A stretch of DNA of 64,000 nucleotides from an uncultured Flavobacteriaceae bacterium (GTDB lineage Bacteria > Bacteroidota > Bacteroidia > Flavobacteriales > Flavobacteriaceae): assembly GCA_947493175.1 (NCBI GenBank), contig CANLQD010000001.1, positions 620,001 through 684,000 on the forward strand, read 5' to 3'. Position numbers and translations under genes: made by a program. Of the stretch, positions 1 to 7,628 are shown piece after piece. The notes below the pieces were generated by a model that had not been told where the DNA came from, searched no databases, and worked only from the letters and a program-made list of their open reading frames with translations. The stretch's first letter is position 1. Each line of letters begins with the position of its first letter.

Positions 1-2
1 CC

Positions 3-407
3 ATCACCTATGAGGATTCAAAACACCTCACGATTGCCTTGAACTCTTACCTATTTACGGGTGGTGCCCATGGCTATAGTACCGACCTGTTTCTCAACTT
101 TGACAAGGAAAAGGCAAAAGAATTGGAGACTTGGGAACTTTTTAAAAACGAAGAAGATTTTCAGGAATTCGCTGAAACCAAATTCAGGGAACAGGAAGCA
201 ATCCCCGCTGACAAATCGATCAACTACACCGGACTTATGTTCGAGCGAGATCGCTTTTATTTACCGGAGAATATCGGTTTTACGGAGAAAGGAATACAAC
301 TGCTGTACAACCCATATGAAGTGGCTTCTTTTGCAGACGGTGCCATTACCCTTTTATTGCCCTACGAGGAAGTGAAGCCTTATTTGGCCCACAAAGGCAA
401 ATCATAG
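3..407 (+). CDS. C-terminal part of a DUF3298/PdaC-like protein (5' truncated)
   Basis: The reading frame is open to the left edge of the window, so only the last 134 codons are present and the start lies upstream. The visible part carries the FTGGAHGYS segment and a later LPYEEVKPYL segment near the end. These match the DUF3298 half of DUF4163/DUF3298 proteins (RsiV/PdaC-like), which in Bacteroidota are usually exported lipoproteins. I cannot see the signal peptide or the DUF4163 half. The gene stops 2 bp before the 3' end of the convergent DinB-like gene. The family call is fairly secure; the biological role is unknown. Confidence 0.7.
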   Translation: MTYEDSKHLTIALNSYLFTGGAHGYSTDLFLNFDKEKAKELETWELFKNEEDFQEFAETKFREQEAIPADKSINYTGLMFERDRFYLPENIGFTEKGIQLLYNPYEVASFADGAITLLLPYEEVKPYLAHKGKS

Positions 408-409
408 TC

Positions 410-871
410 TCAACCCTTCACCGCTTTCTGCAATGCTAAAATGGCCCCTAAGTGCAAGCCTTCGTGAAAAGTGTTGAAAGCCATGGCGTCTTCGACATTT
501 TTGAGCGTCACATCTAAACTTGTGGTGTACTCGTTGAACTCTTGGAAAAGGTTCGTCTCATAGTCTTCCCTCATCCATTCAACAGTGGATAGCAAAAAAC
601 CGCCTATTTCCTTTATCTCCTCCTCTAAGGGTGCTCTTTCGGGCACACTACCTTTCTTAAAGGGTTCAATATATTTCTCCGGTATACGAACGGCAAGTCC
701 GCTCATTTTATAGACCAATAATTGCTGTGTTACGACTACGTGGGCTACATTCCACCAAATGTTGTTTCGAAAGCCCTCTGGAATTCGAAGTAATTCTTCT
801 TTTGGGGTTTTCTCTAAAATGCGATAAAGTAGTCTTCGATTTTTAAGGGTAATGTCGAATAGGTTTTCCAA
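410..871 (-). CDS. DinB-superfamily protein
   Basis: A 153-residue, mostly helical protein with the DinB/YfiT four-helix-bundle metal triad: His44 in NVAHVVVTQQ and His136/His140 in HEGLHLG. Members include thiol-dependent transferases and many uncharacterised proteins, so the reaction cannot be named from sequence. The frame opens with TTG at 871; no in-frame ATG lies closer than the middle of the protein, and TTG preserves the full first helix. It is convergent with the upstream partial gene and divergent from the ArsR gene. The 92-bp gap to the ArsR start could hold promoters for both. Confidence 0.75.
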   Translation of the reverse strand: MENLFDITLKNRRLLYRILEKTPKEELLRIPEGFRNNIWWNVAHVVVTQQLLVYKMSGLAVRIPEKYIEPFKKGSVPERAPLEEEIKEIGGFLLSTVEWMREDYETNLFQEFNEYTTSLDVTLKNVEDAMAFNTFHEGLHLGAILALQKAVKG

Positions 872-934
872 ATCATTTTTTTTGAAAAGGCAAGATACTC
901 TTTTTAACCAAAAAATAACATATTGATTATTCTA

Positions 935-959
935 GATATATAAATATGTATTATTTTTG
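935..959 (+). promoter_or_regulatory. Half-operator and -7-like box before the ArsR gene
   Basis: GATATATAAATAT at 935-947 recurs exactly at 1299-1311, where it overlaps one arm of a perfect inverted repeat. TATTTTTG at 952-959 fits the Bacteroidota -7 box TAnnTTTG. However, it lies only 4 bp before the ATG at 964, and no good -33 box is at the right spacing. A near-leaderless transcript or a purely regulatory site are both possible. Confidence 0.4.
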
Positions 960-963
960 TGCT

Positions 964-1266
964 ATGAATATTGTCGAAATTAGCAAAGTGCTGGCAAATG
1001 ATACCAGAGTTCGGATTTTAAGGTGGCTAAAAGATCCGGTAGCAAACTTTCCGCCTCATCAAGATATTGATCATTTTGATGATGGCGTATGTGTTGGCTA
1101 TATTCAAGACAAAGCCGGCCTATCGCAATCGACTATTTCAACCTATCTCACCGCTATGCAGAATGCGCAGTTGGTGATTCCGACACGTCATGGAAAGTGG
1201 ACATATTACAAACGTAACGAACCGGTAATCGAAGCGTATATCGAAACCTTAAAAGCAGAACTTTAG
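964..1266 (+). CDS. ArsR-family winged-helix transcriptional regulator
   Basis: A 100-residue protein that fits the ArsR/SmtB fold. A first helix (VEISKVLANDTRVRILRWL) is followed by a helix-turn-helix around residues 46-70 (IQDKAGLSQSTISTYLTAM), then a beta-wing with basic HGKWTYYKRN and a C-terminal helix. The frame extends upstream to 946, but ATG at 964 begins the family's usual N-terminus. Only one cysteine (Cys43) is present and no ArsR metal-box CxC is visible, so a non-metal signal is likely. A perfect inverted repeat directly downstream (1283-1304) suggests the regulator also controls the following small ORF and racemase. Confidence 0.85.
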   Translation: MNIVEISKVLANDTRVRILRWLKDPVANFPPHQDIDHFDDGVCVGYIQDKAGLSQSTISTYLTAMQNAQLVIPTRHGKWTYYKRNEPVIEAYIETLKAEL

Positions 1267-1282
1267 TTTTTTTTCAAATCAT

Positions 1283-1304
1283 TATATCGACATTTAGCGA
1301 TATA
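1283..1304. promoter_or_regulatory. Perfect inverted repeat, candidate ArsR operator
   Basis: TATATCG at 1283-1289 and CGATATA at 1298-1304 form perfect 7-bp arms separated by 8 bp. This is the geometry expected for a winged-helix dimer. It lies 16 bp after the ArsR stop and 13 bp before the ATG of the 46-codon ORF. The right arm overlaps a 13-bp sequence (1299-1311) that also occurs at 935-947 before the ArsR gene. Binding by this ArsR is an inference from position and symmetry. Confidence 0.5.
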
Positions 1305-1317
1305 TAAATATAAAATC

Positions 1318-1458
1318 ATGAAGGACTATCTTTGTTGTAGTTCCCCAAACGCTACTCCCCATGAATCATGGTATAGATTTCATATAAAAAGGCGTATTCA
1401 CAGACTATTGGGCACTATTCAAATTTCCAACGCGGAAGAACTATCGAAGCTCAAATAA
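1318..1458 (+). CDS. Small ORF, 46 aa, unknown function
   Basis: ATG at 1318 opens a 46-codon frame ending at TAA 1456-1458. The product begins MKDYLCCSSPNATP and has a basic centre (FHIKRRIHRLL) and an acidic end (NAEELSKLK). The vicinal CysCys near the N-terminus is the only striking residue pattern; there is no signal peptide or membrane segment. It sits between the ArsR-type palindrome and the racemase, 26 bp upstream of the latter and in the same orientation. I do not recognise a family. It could be a real small protein or a chance frame. Confidence 0.4.
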   Translation: MKDYLCCSSPNATPHESWYRFHIKRRIHRLLGTIQISNAEELSKLK

Positions 1459-1484
1459 TATTTACCAAAAACAAAAAATGAAGT

Positions 1485-2186
1485 ATGAAAACAATAGGAC
1501 TTATAGGCGGAATGAGCTGGGAATCGTCAAAAGTATATTATGAATATGTGAATCAAATGGTAAAAGAGCAGTTAGGAGGCTCGCATTCTGCCAAGGTGGT
1601 CATGACCTCCGTTGACTTCGCAGAAATCGAAAAACTCACCTTTCAGGGGCATTGGGACAAAATTGGGGCCATTATCGCCAACGAAGCCATAAAGCTAGAA
1701 AAGGCAGGAGCCGATATGGTATTATTATGTACCAATACCATTCATATGGTAAGCGATTACATTACCAACTCGGTTACCATCCCATTCTATCATATTGCCG
1801 AAGCAACGGGAGAAGCCATCAAAACAAAAGGCATACGTAAGATCGCCTTACTGGGAACAAAATTTACAATGGAAAAAGATTTCTATACCAAAATATTAGA
1901 GAAAACACATGGTTTGGAAGTGGTCATCCCAAAACCGAATGAAAGGGAAATCATCCATAACATTATATATCAAGAACTAATCCATGGGATGTTTACCAAA
2001 GCTTCAAAAGAGCAATACATCACTATTATCAATCGTATGAAAAAAGCTGAAGATAGTGTTGAGGGAGTAATTTTTGGTTGTACGGAGATCCCTTTGCTTG
2101 TCGCCCCTTCCGATGTAGCGATTCCTACTTTCAATACCACCAAAATACATGCCCAGAAAGCGGTAACAATGGCATTATCCAAATAA
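1485..2186 (+). CDS. Aspartate/glutamate racemase family protein
   Basis: A 233-residue cofactor-independent amino-acid racemase. The protein begins with the family signature IGLIGGMSWESS. The two catalytic cysteines are Cys82 in LLCTNTIH and Cys199 in FGCTEIPLL, one per pseudo-symmetric half, so both acid/base thiols are intact. The sequence resembles YgeA-type aspartate/glutamate or broad-specificity racemases more than MurI; the substrate is not determinable here. It is the last gene before a 451-bp non-coding stretch. It may be co-transcribed with the 46-codon ORF and controlled by the ArsR-type palindrome. Confidence 0.85.
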   Translation: MKTIGLIGGMSWESSKVYYEYVNQMVKEQLGGSHSAKVVMTSVDFAEIEKLTFQGHWDKIGAIIANEAIKLEKAGADMVLLCTNTIHMVSDYITNSVTIPFYHIAEATGEAIKTKGIRKIALLGTKFTMEKDFYTKILEKTHGLEVVIPKPNEREIIHNIIYQELIHGMFTKASKEQYITIINRMKKAEDSVEGVIFGCTEIPLLVAPSDVAIPTFNTTKIHAQKAVTMALSK

Positions 2187-2637
2187 TCAAAGTACATAAA
2201 AAATAAACTCATAGAGTGTGTGTTTCCAATTGTTTAAAAAGTATTGGTCTAACAGGCCATAAAGGTTTTCAGGGCCTACAAGTCCTGAAATAACCCAAAG
2301 TAATCGACTAGTCGCATTTCCAAATCAAATTTTTGTTACCTACTCAATGAAATAATACCTTTTTATCGGCCCTTTTTATGGGTTTTATTTGATTCCTTTG
2401 TATCGACAAAACAAAGTCGTTTAAACTTTCTGTATTTAAGCGAAAATTTAGGGTTTTGTGCTCGATTGAGGCTTTTTTGAGATGCATAGCAGGGCTACGG
2501 AACAATAAAAAGGCAAAGAAGGAGTGCAAAGACCCATTCCTTACCGTCTGGCAGGCGGGTTGTAGCGAATGGAAAAAGTTTAAAGGACTTCCACATTAAA
2601 ATTGATTCCCATCTATCTGGGAATAAAAAATAAGAGG
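2187..2637. other. Gene-free stretch between the racemase and ArsC-like genes
   Basis: About 450 bp with no convincing gene. A 61-codon minus-strand frame at 2344-2529 has no family features and I do not call it. A hairpin TTTCAGG (2267-2273)/CCTGAAA (2284-2290) has no T-run after it. A GC-rich imperfect palindrome sits at 2544-2559 and is listed separately. Confidence 0.5.
2544..2559. repeat. Interspersed GC-rich palindrome, copy 1
   Basis: On the minus strand this reads CCCGCCTGCCAGACGG. It aligns with CCCGACTGCCGTCAGG at 28423-28438 and with CCTGTCTGCCGACAGG at 19392-19407, sharing the CTGCC core and G/C-rich arms. All three lie in intergenic DNA. They look like members of a small interspersed palindrome family, but only three copies are visible. 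Confidence 0.4.
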
Positions 2638-2991
2638 ATGAAAAAACTATACTACTTAAGTACCTGTGACACCTGTCAACGCATTATCAAAGAATTGCAA
2701 CTTCCCGAAGCTTTTGAGTTGCAGGATATCAAAACAACCACGATGACAGAAGCCCAGCTGGAGGAAATGAAAAACCTTGCCGGCAGTTACGAGGCGCTGT
2801 TCAGCAAACGTGCGAGACTCTATCGCGAAAAAGGGTTGAATGAAAAACAACTGTCCGAAGCGGATTATAAAAACTTGATTTTGGAGCATTACACCTTTTT
2901 AAAGCGTCCGGTACTGTTGGTCGACGATCAAATATTTGTCGGAAATAGCAAAAAGGTCGTTGCCGCCGCCTACCAAGCCCTTCATTCTTGA
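2638..2991 (+). CDS. ArsC/Spx-family thioredoxin-fold reductase
   Basis: A 117-residue protein of the ArsC/YffB/Spx type. It starts with a beta strand leading into CDTC (Cys10-Cys13) and a helix, and ends with the family's cis-Pro region KRPVLLVDDQIFVGN. Such proteins are arsenate-reductase-like or Spx-like thiol proteins. No arsenic genes are nearby, so arsenate reduction should not be assumed. The frame is open to 2602, but ATG 2638 begins the conserved core (MKKLYYLSTC). The stop overlaps the TTG start of the next gene, implying translational coupling. Confidence 0.8.
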   Translation: MKKLYYLSTCDTCQRIIKELQLPEAFELQDIKTTTMTEAQLEEMKNLAGSYEALFSKRARLYREKGLNEKQLSEADYKNLILEHYTFLKRPVLLVDDQIFVGNSKKVVAAAYQALHS

Positions 2992-3884
2992 GCAAACGTA
3001 CACTTGCCATATTCGCCGCTGTTGGGGCTACTACCATTTATGGGCTCAATCATACAATTGCCAAAGGGGTTATGCCTAATTATGTGCAGCCTTATGGGTT
3101 CATCATGCTCCGGGTCATTGGTGCCGCATGCTTGTTCTGGCTTATTTCTGTTTTCGGCCCTAGGGAAAGGATAGATAAAAAGGACTATTTGAGAATGTTG
3201 GTCTGCGCCCTTTTGGGAATGGGGTTCAACATGTTGGTTTTTTTCAAGGGGTTGGCACTATCGACCCCGATCAATAGTTCGGTTTTGGTAACCACTACCC
3301 CTATAATAGTTTTGATTCTGTCCGCAGTCCTTATAAAGGAAAAAGTACTGCCTCAAAAAATGCTAGGTATTGCTATTGGGTTGATCGGAGCCTTGGGATT
3401 GATTCTTTTCGGTGCCGAAATTCGACGAGATGCCCCGAATATTCCCTTGGGTAATTTTTTGATATTGATGAATTCCGTTTTTTATGGGTCGTATCTCATC
3501 GGGGCAAAGACGTTGATTGCTAAATACCACCCGTTTACGTTTATGAAATGGCTCTTTACCATTGGCATTTTTATCTGTCTTCCTTTTGGGTACCGGGAGT
3601 TGATGGAAATTCAATGGGGCACACTGCCTTTGAACACCATTTGGAGCATTGTATTTGTTATCGTGGGTACCACCTTTTGCACCTATCTCTTCAACATATT
3701 CGCCCTTACCCAACTAAAGGCCTCCACCTTGAGTGCCTTTGTATACGTACAACCGCTATTCGGGATTCTATTCGCAATCATTACGGGTCAGGATAGTCTC
3801 ACCACAGTCAAAATCTTGGCCGCGTGTTTGGTATTGTTGGGCGTGTATCTAGCTAGTAGAAGACCCCGCCCAAATTTATCCTAG
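2988..3884 (+). CDS. EamA-family (DMT superfamily) transporter
   Basis: A 298-residue inner-membrane protein with about ten hydrophobic helices arranged as two EamA repeats. Typical signatures are TTIYGLNHTIAKGVMPN in helix 1, an acidic/proline loop between helices, and ALTQLKASTLSAFVYVQPLFG in the second repeat. EamA proteins export or exchange metabolites such as amino acids; the substrate is unknown. The first plausible start is TTG at 2988, overlapping the previous stop (TTGA). The next ATG would remove helix 1. No promoter is apparent between the two genes, so they probably form one unit. Confidence 0.85.
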   Translation: MSKRTLAIFAAVGATTIYGLNHTIAKGVMPNYVQPYGFIMLRVIGAACLFWLISVFGPRERIDKKDYLRMLVCALLGMGFNMLVFFKGLALSTPINSSVLVTTTPIIVLILSAVLIKEKVLPQKMLGIAIGLIGALGLILFGAEIRRDAPNIPLGNFLILMNSVFYGSYLIGAKTLIAKYHPFTFMKWLFTIGIFICLPFGYRELMEIQWGTLPLNTIWSIVFVIVGTTFCTYLFNIFALTQLKASTLSAFVYVQPLFGILFAIITGQDSLTTVKILAACLVLLGVYLASRRPRPNLS

Positions 3885-3970
3885 GGTGTTTCCCTGCCCC
3901 AACGTAAAATTCTTAGTGTCGCCGAATAACAACAAACCACCTATGGGCAAGCCCACTAGTCATTAAAAGG

Positions 3971-4930
3971 TTACAATCTATAAATCTCTTTTCGGACCAA
4001 TCGCATCAGATCCATGTGCTTTTCGTCTTGCATTAAACGGCGGTATTTTTTCCGATCTAGCTTGTCTACCAAATTCCATAACGCCAGGTTCATTTCGGCA
4101 TGTTCGGTAAAAAACCCGATCATATCAAAAATACGTGGGGAAGCATCGGCCGTAAAATATTTATCGTAGCCATACTCCTTGGCATAAAACAAAAACTCAA
4201 CCGTATGAAGAAAATTACGGGACCCCGAAATAAGGTCCCAATCAAAATTAAAGTCGTTGTCGTTTGTGTGCAGGTAATAATCCGTTCCCGTTTCCTCACA
4301 AAGCGCAATGACCTGTGCAGGGTTCTCTTTTGCCAAAAGTGCGTGCCCAAAATCGATCGTCACCCCGGTAGCCGAATTGCCTACCTCTTTTAAAAACAAA
4401 ATCGTTTTGGCGCAATTGTCCAATTGGGCATGTACCCGGGTCTCGTTGATCTTGTACTCGATAAATAAGGGGATCTCTGGCAAATAATCGGCTGCCTCGG
4501 CCACCGACTCCACCATATTGCGCCACGCCTTGGGATAATCGATTTGAAACAGGTTATCGTAGCCATCTGACAAGGGGCAACAAGTAACTAGGGGAGCCCC
4601 CACCGACTTCGCATAATCCTTTGCTTTTTTAATGATATCGATTGCCCCTTGTCGCAGTTCGGAATCGGGACGCGACAACGCTCCGGGCACCCATTGGGTC
4701 TCTTTTTTGATGTTGGCATTTACCGCAGCAAAATTCAAACTCCTATCGTCGAACATTTTTTTAGTGGCTGCCGCTGCTTCTGTTTCATAAGGATATACAA
4801 TTTCTACGCCGTCGACTCCCGGGATTTTTACGACCAAATCCAGTCGTTCTTCCAAAGAAGTAGGGTTTTGATATTCAGAAAATCGGTCTTGGGTTCTGCC
4901 TAGAAAAGCTGTTATGATACTCTGTTTCAT
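3971..4930 (-). CDS. Sugar isomerase/epimerase-like TIM-barrel protein
   Basis: A 319-residue protein of the xylose-isomerase-like TIM-barrel superfamily (AP_endonuc_2 fold). Candidate metal ligands sit at strand ends: Glu158 in PLFIEYK, Asp193/His196 in TIDFGH, His221 in YLHTND and Asp262 in TADASP. It is the last gene of the minus-strand cluster that begins with the GntR repressor, after an MFS importer and a D-lyxose-isomerase-type cupin. It therefore probably acts on the same imported sugar or its isomerised product. Exact substrate and product are unknown. The ATG at 4930 lies 76 bp after the cupin stop. Confidence 0.75.
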   Translation of the reverse strand: MKQSIITAFLGRTQDRFSEYQNPTSLEERLDLVVKIPGVDGVEIVYPYETEAAAATKKMFDDRSLNFAAVNANIKKETQWVPGALSRPDSELRQGAIDIIKKAKDYAKSVGAPLVTCCPLSDGYDNLFQIDYPKAWRNMVESVAEAADYLPEIPLFIEYKINETRVHAQLDNCAKTILFLKEVGNSATGVTIDFGHALLAKENPAQVIALCEETGTDYYLHTNDNDFNFDWDLISGSRNFLHTVEFLFYAKEYGYDKYFTADASPRIFDMIGFFTEHAEMNLALWNLVDKLDRKKYRRLMQDEKHMDLMRLVRKEIYRL

Positions 4931-5006
4931 TTTGCGTTTTTAATATTCATTCTCGCTGGTGCGGGAATCTTAAGTTTATCTATTTATTTTACCTACAACA
5001 TTATTA

Positions 5007-5552
5007 CTAATACCCCTCGATTACTGTATCTCGCACTACATCCGGATCCGTAAATTGATCCAACAAGTCGGTTACCTTGGTCGAGAACGAATACATCACG
5101 GCACCCCGTTCGCCGGCCTGAAACCAATGTTTGGTGCCGGGCGGTAATACTAACTGGTCCCCGGGATGGATCACCACTTCGTTTCGCATGGTATACCGAT
5201 CATCTTTACCATCTACTATAAATCCTTTTTGAAGCGTATCCTCGCCTGGAATATAAAAGGTCAAATCCCCCCAAATTCCACGAATTACTTCTTCCTTTCC
5301 CGGATCATCGCCCACGGGCGGATGCCAGTGCTCCGGTTCGGTCTGGTACGGAAGTAAGACCAAAATCTTGGCGGCCATCCGATCGGTATCAAAAAGCGTT
5401 AAGATTTGTACGCCCTCTTCTTTTATTCGGTTCAATCCGAAATCAGCTGCAGTTATTTTTTTCTTATCGGCCTCCGTAAGATGAATCCCTGCCGTTTCAA
5501 TCAGCTCTAGTGAACGTTGACATACTTCTTCGAAATCTTTTTTTGTAATCAT
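5007..5552 (-). CDS. D-lyxose isomerase-type cupin (YdaE-like)
   Basis: A 181-residue single-domain cupin of the D-lyxose ketol-isomerase family. Probable metal ligands are His75 and His77 in EHWHPP, Glu87 or Glu88 in GKEE, and His142 in PPGTKHWF. Characterised members interconvert D-lyxose/D-xylulose and D-mannose/D-fructose. The length is within the family's usual range. It lies between the MFS importer (91 bp upstream) and the TIM-barrel isomerase, so it probably performs the ketose/aldose step of this pathway. The real substrate may be another aldose. Confidence 0.8.
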   Translation of the reverse strand: MITKKDFEEVCQRSLELIETAGIHLTEADKKKITAADFGLNRIKEEGVQILTLFDTDRMAAKILVLLPYQTEPEHWHPPVGDDPGKEEVIRGIWGDLTFYIPGEDTLQKGFIVDGKDDRYTMRNEVVIHPGDQLVLPPGTKHWFQAGERGAVMYSFSTKVTDLLDQFTDPDVVRDTVIEGY

Positions 5553-5643
5553 TTTTTGCTGTTCTTCTCTAGTTATTCAAAACTGGTATAAATGATTTCG
5601 GGATTACATCGACCAGTCGCTCCCTTAAAAGGGAAATCATTTT

Positions 5644-6915
5644 TTAGACCTTTATTTCCAACGGATTTTGCGGCTTTACCAACATCCATAAAAAAATCGC
5701 CAATACGTTTAAGCCTGCGGCGAGGTAGAAAAATGGCACTTCGGAACCTGTCATATCCAACAAGTACGGAAAGGCCAAGGCGGTTACAAAGGATCCTATA
5801 TTCCCCGCCATGTTCATAGTACCGCTGACCGCTCCGGAAAACTGCTTCCCTACATCGACGCAGGCCGACCATGATGGGCTCAAGGTCATGTCTGCTCCAA
5901 AAACAGCGATTGAAATAAAGACGATGGCCGGGCCTACCTCCTCCATATACACACTGGCAACGATCCCTACAGAAGCTAGCAGAAAACCGATGATGGCCGG
6001 TATCTTCCGTGATAAAGCCCAATTATTACGCTTGTAAATAAAATCGACCAAGAAACCGGAAAACCAGTTCCCCAATGCACCAAAAATAAGCGGTGCCGAG
6101 GCATAAAAACCTGCTTCCAACGCATCTAAATTGTACTTGACCTTCAGGTGCGGAAACAACCATGTTAAACAGAAGAAGAAGGTAAAATTACTGGCAAAAT
6201 ATTGGCCCATTAACAACCACATGGTCTTTGATCTAAAAAGCTTCCCAAAATCGATTCGGGCATTTTGTTCTTCCCCAACAATTCGATTGGTATTCGATTG
6301 AATAAAGGCAACCTCCGAATCGGACATTCCCTGATGGTCTTCCGGATTATCGCGAAACCAGAAATACCAAACAAGGCCCCATAACAACCCAACTGCGCCG
6401 AGAATCACAAAGGTTAGCCGCCATCCCGTGGTATCGATCAACCAAGCGACCAAGGGCAAGGCAAAGGCCGCACCGATACGACCACCGGAAAAATTAATCC
6501 CATTGACGATTCCCCGTTCCTGCAAGGGAATCCAACTGTAAATGGCCCTGGCCATTCCCGGGAACGCCCCGGCTTCTCCGGCTCCGAACAAAAAACGAAC
6601 TACCAACAAGACAAGGTAGTTCCAGACCGCTCCGGTCAAAGCGGTGAAAAGAGACCATAAAGCAACTACGGCGGTCAATATCTTACGCGGACCGTATTTA
6701 TCGGCGAAGAGTCCGGCAGGGGTCTGAAACAAAGCATAACCTAAAGCAAAGATGCTCATGGCCCATCCCATTTGTTTGTCGGAAAGTTGTAATGATTCCG
6801 CTACCGGGTCCTTGGCCACAGAAAGCAATATGCGATCAAAAAGTACGATCATCGCCAACAAAAAGGTGCCGAAAACCATTTTATACCTAGTGGGAAATAC
6901 CGATTTAGCCTTCAT
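5644..6915 (-). CDS. MFS transporter, anion:cation symporter (ACS) type
   Basis: A 423-residue, 12-helix major facilitator. The helix 2-3 loop has GLFADKYGPRKILT, a typical MFS motif A, and the profile around GEAGAFPGMARAIYSWIP is characteristic of the ACS group. That group imports hexuronates, aldonates and related sugar acids by proton symport. Its start overlaps the end of the GntR gene by 11 bp, so the two are translationally coupled. This supports import of a sugar or sugar acid whose presence relieves the repressor. No outer-membrane SusCD pair is visible in the window. Confidence 0.85.
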   Translation of the reverse strand: MKAKSVFPTRYKMVFGTFLLAMIVLFDRILLSVAKDPVAESLQLSDKQMGWAMSIFALGYALFQTPAGLFADKYGPRKILTAVVALWSLFTALTGAVWNYLVLLVVRFLFGAGEAGAFPGMARAIYSWIPLQERGIVNGINFSGGRIGAAFALPLVAWLIDTTGWRLTFVILGAVGLLWGLVWYFWFRDNPEDHQGMSDSEVAFIQSNTNRIVGEEQNARIDFGKLFRSKTMWLLMGQYFASNFTFFFCLTWLFPHLKVKYNLDALEAGFYASAPLIFGALGNWFSGFLVDFIYKRNNWALSRKIPAIIGFLLASVGIVASVYMEEVGPAIVFISIAVFGADMTLSPSWSACVDVGKQFSGAVSGTMNMAGNIGSFVTALAFPYLLDMTGSEVPFFYLAAGLNVLAIFLWMLVKPQNPLEIKV

Positions 6916-7546
6916 ACCGATGGTTTTCTAGAATAAGACGTTTCGATTTTTCCAAATGCTCTCTGAGCAAATCTACCGCCTTGCCCCCATCACGTTGATG
7001 AATGGCCGTTACGATATCTAAATGTTCCTGCAAGGTTTCTTGAGGAGGCCGAACCAACCCAATCGAATCAATGCATATCAACAGGTTTCCCTTTTGAAAT
7101 AACTGATATAAAAAACGGTTGCCACAATTTTTGATAATCGTATTATGAAATTGACTATCTGCCCCTTGGTATTTTTTTTCATCAATGTCGGACAAACTTT
7201 CAAAAGGCTCCATCAAGCGCCGCAACAAATCTATTTGAGATTGGGAAGCTTTATCGGTAAAAAGTTGTATGGCAGTACTCTCCAGTGCAATTCGACAGTC
7301 ATAGATTTCGATAATTTCCCTATTACTAAACTTACGAACAATGACTCCCCTTCTCGGAATTGATTCGACCAGCAACTCTGCCTCTAACATTTGCAGAGCG
7401 TCGCGTAACGGGGTACGACTAATCCCCAGTTGTTCGGCGAGCTGCTCCTGTACTATTTTTTGTCCCGGCCGCAACTTCTTCGAGACAATCATCTGCTTTA
7501 CTTTTTTATACGCTTCTTTTCCTAAATCGCTGCTGCTGATTCTCAT
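6905..7546 (-). CDS. GntR-family regulator, FadR/FCD subfamily
   Basis: A 213-residue regulator. Residues 5-75 form a winged helix-turn-helix with the GntR signature LAEQLGISRTPLRDALQMLE, followed by an all-helical FCD ligand domain with DSQFHNTII and a C-terminal REHLEKSKRLI helix. FCD regulators usually sense sugar acids or carboxylates, sometimes via a bound metal. A perfect 23-bp palindrome containing GTATAC half-sites lies 16-38 bp upstream of the ATG at 7546. That is the expected arrangement for autorepression of this gene and the transporter and enzymes behind it. Confidence 0.9.
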   Translation of the reverse strand: MRISSSDLGKEAYKKVKQMIVSKKLRPGQKIVQEQLAEQLGISRTPLRDALQMLEAELLVESIPRRGVIVRKFSNREIIEIYDCRIALESTAIQLFTDKASQSQIDLLRRLMEPFESLSDIDEKKYQGADSQFHNTIIKNCGNRFLYQLFQKGNLLICIDSIGLVRPPQETLQEHLDIVTAIHQRDGGKAVDLLREHLEKSKRLILENHRYEG

Positions 7547-7561
7547 GATCCGAAGATATAA

Positions 7562-7584
7562 ATTTTGTATACGGTATACAAAAT
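7562..7584. promoter_or_regulatory. Perfect 23-bp palindrome, GntR operator
   Basis: ATTTTGTATAC at 7562-7572 and GTATACAAAAT at 7574-7584 are exact reverse complements around a single G at 7573. The GTATAC half-site and odd-length dyad are typical for FCD-type GntR repressors. It is placed 15 bp ahead of the regulator's ATG, where it would block the promoter of the downstream minus-strand genes. It also lies 45 bp beyond the end of the oxidoreductase gene. Confidence 0.75.
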
Positions 7585-7628
7585 AAAATATGCGGAATCC
7601 AGTTCAAAACACGTTGCAACATCCCAAA

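Noticed and set aside
2344..2529. 61-codon minus-strand frame in the gap after the racemase
   Set aside because: No recognisable domain, no promoter and no supportive neighbour; treated as a chance frame.
2638..2991. Arsenic-resistance cassette (ArsR plus ArsC-like gene)
   Set aside because: The ArsR gene lacks the usual metal-binding cysteines, the ArsC-fold gene is 1.4 kb away behind a racemase, and no arsenite pump is present.
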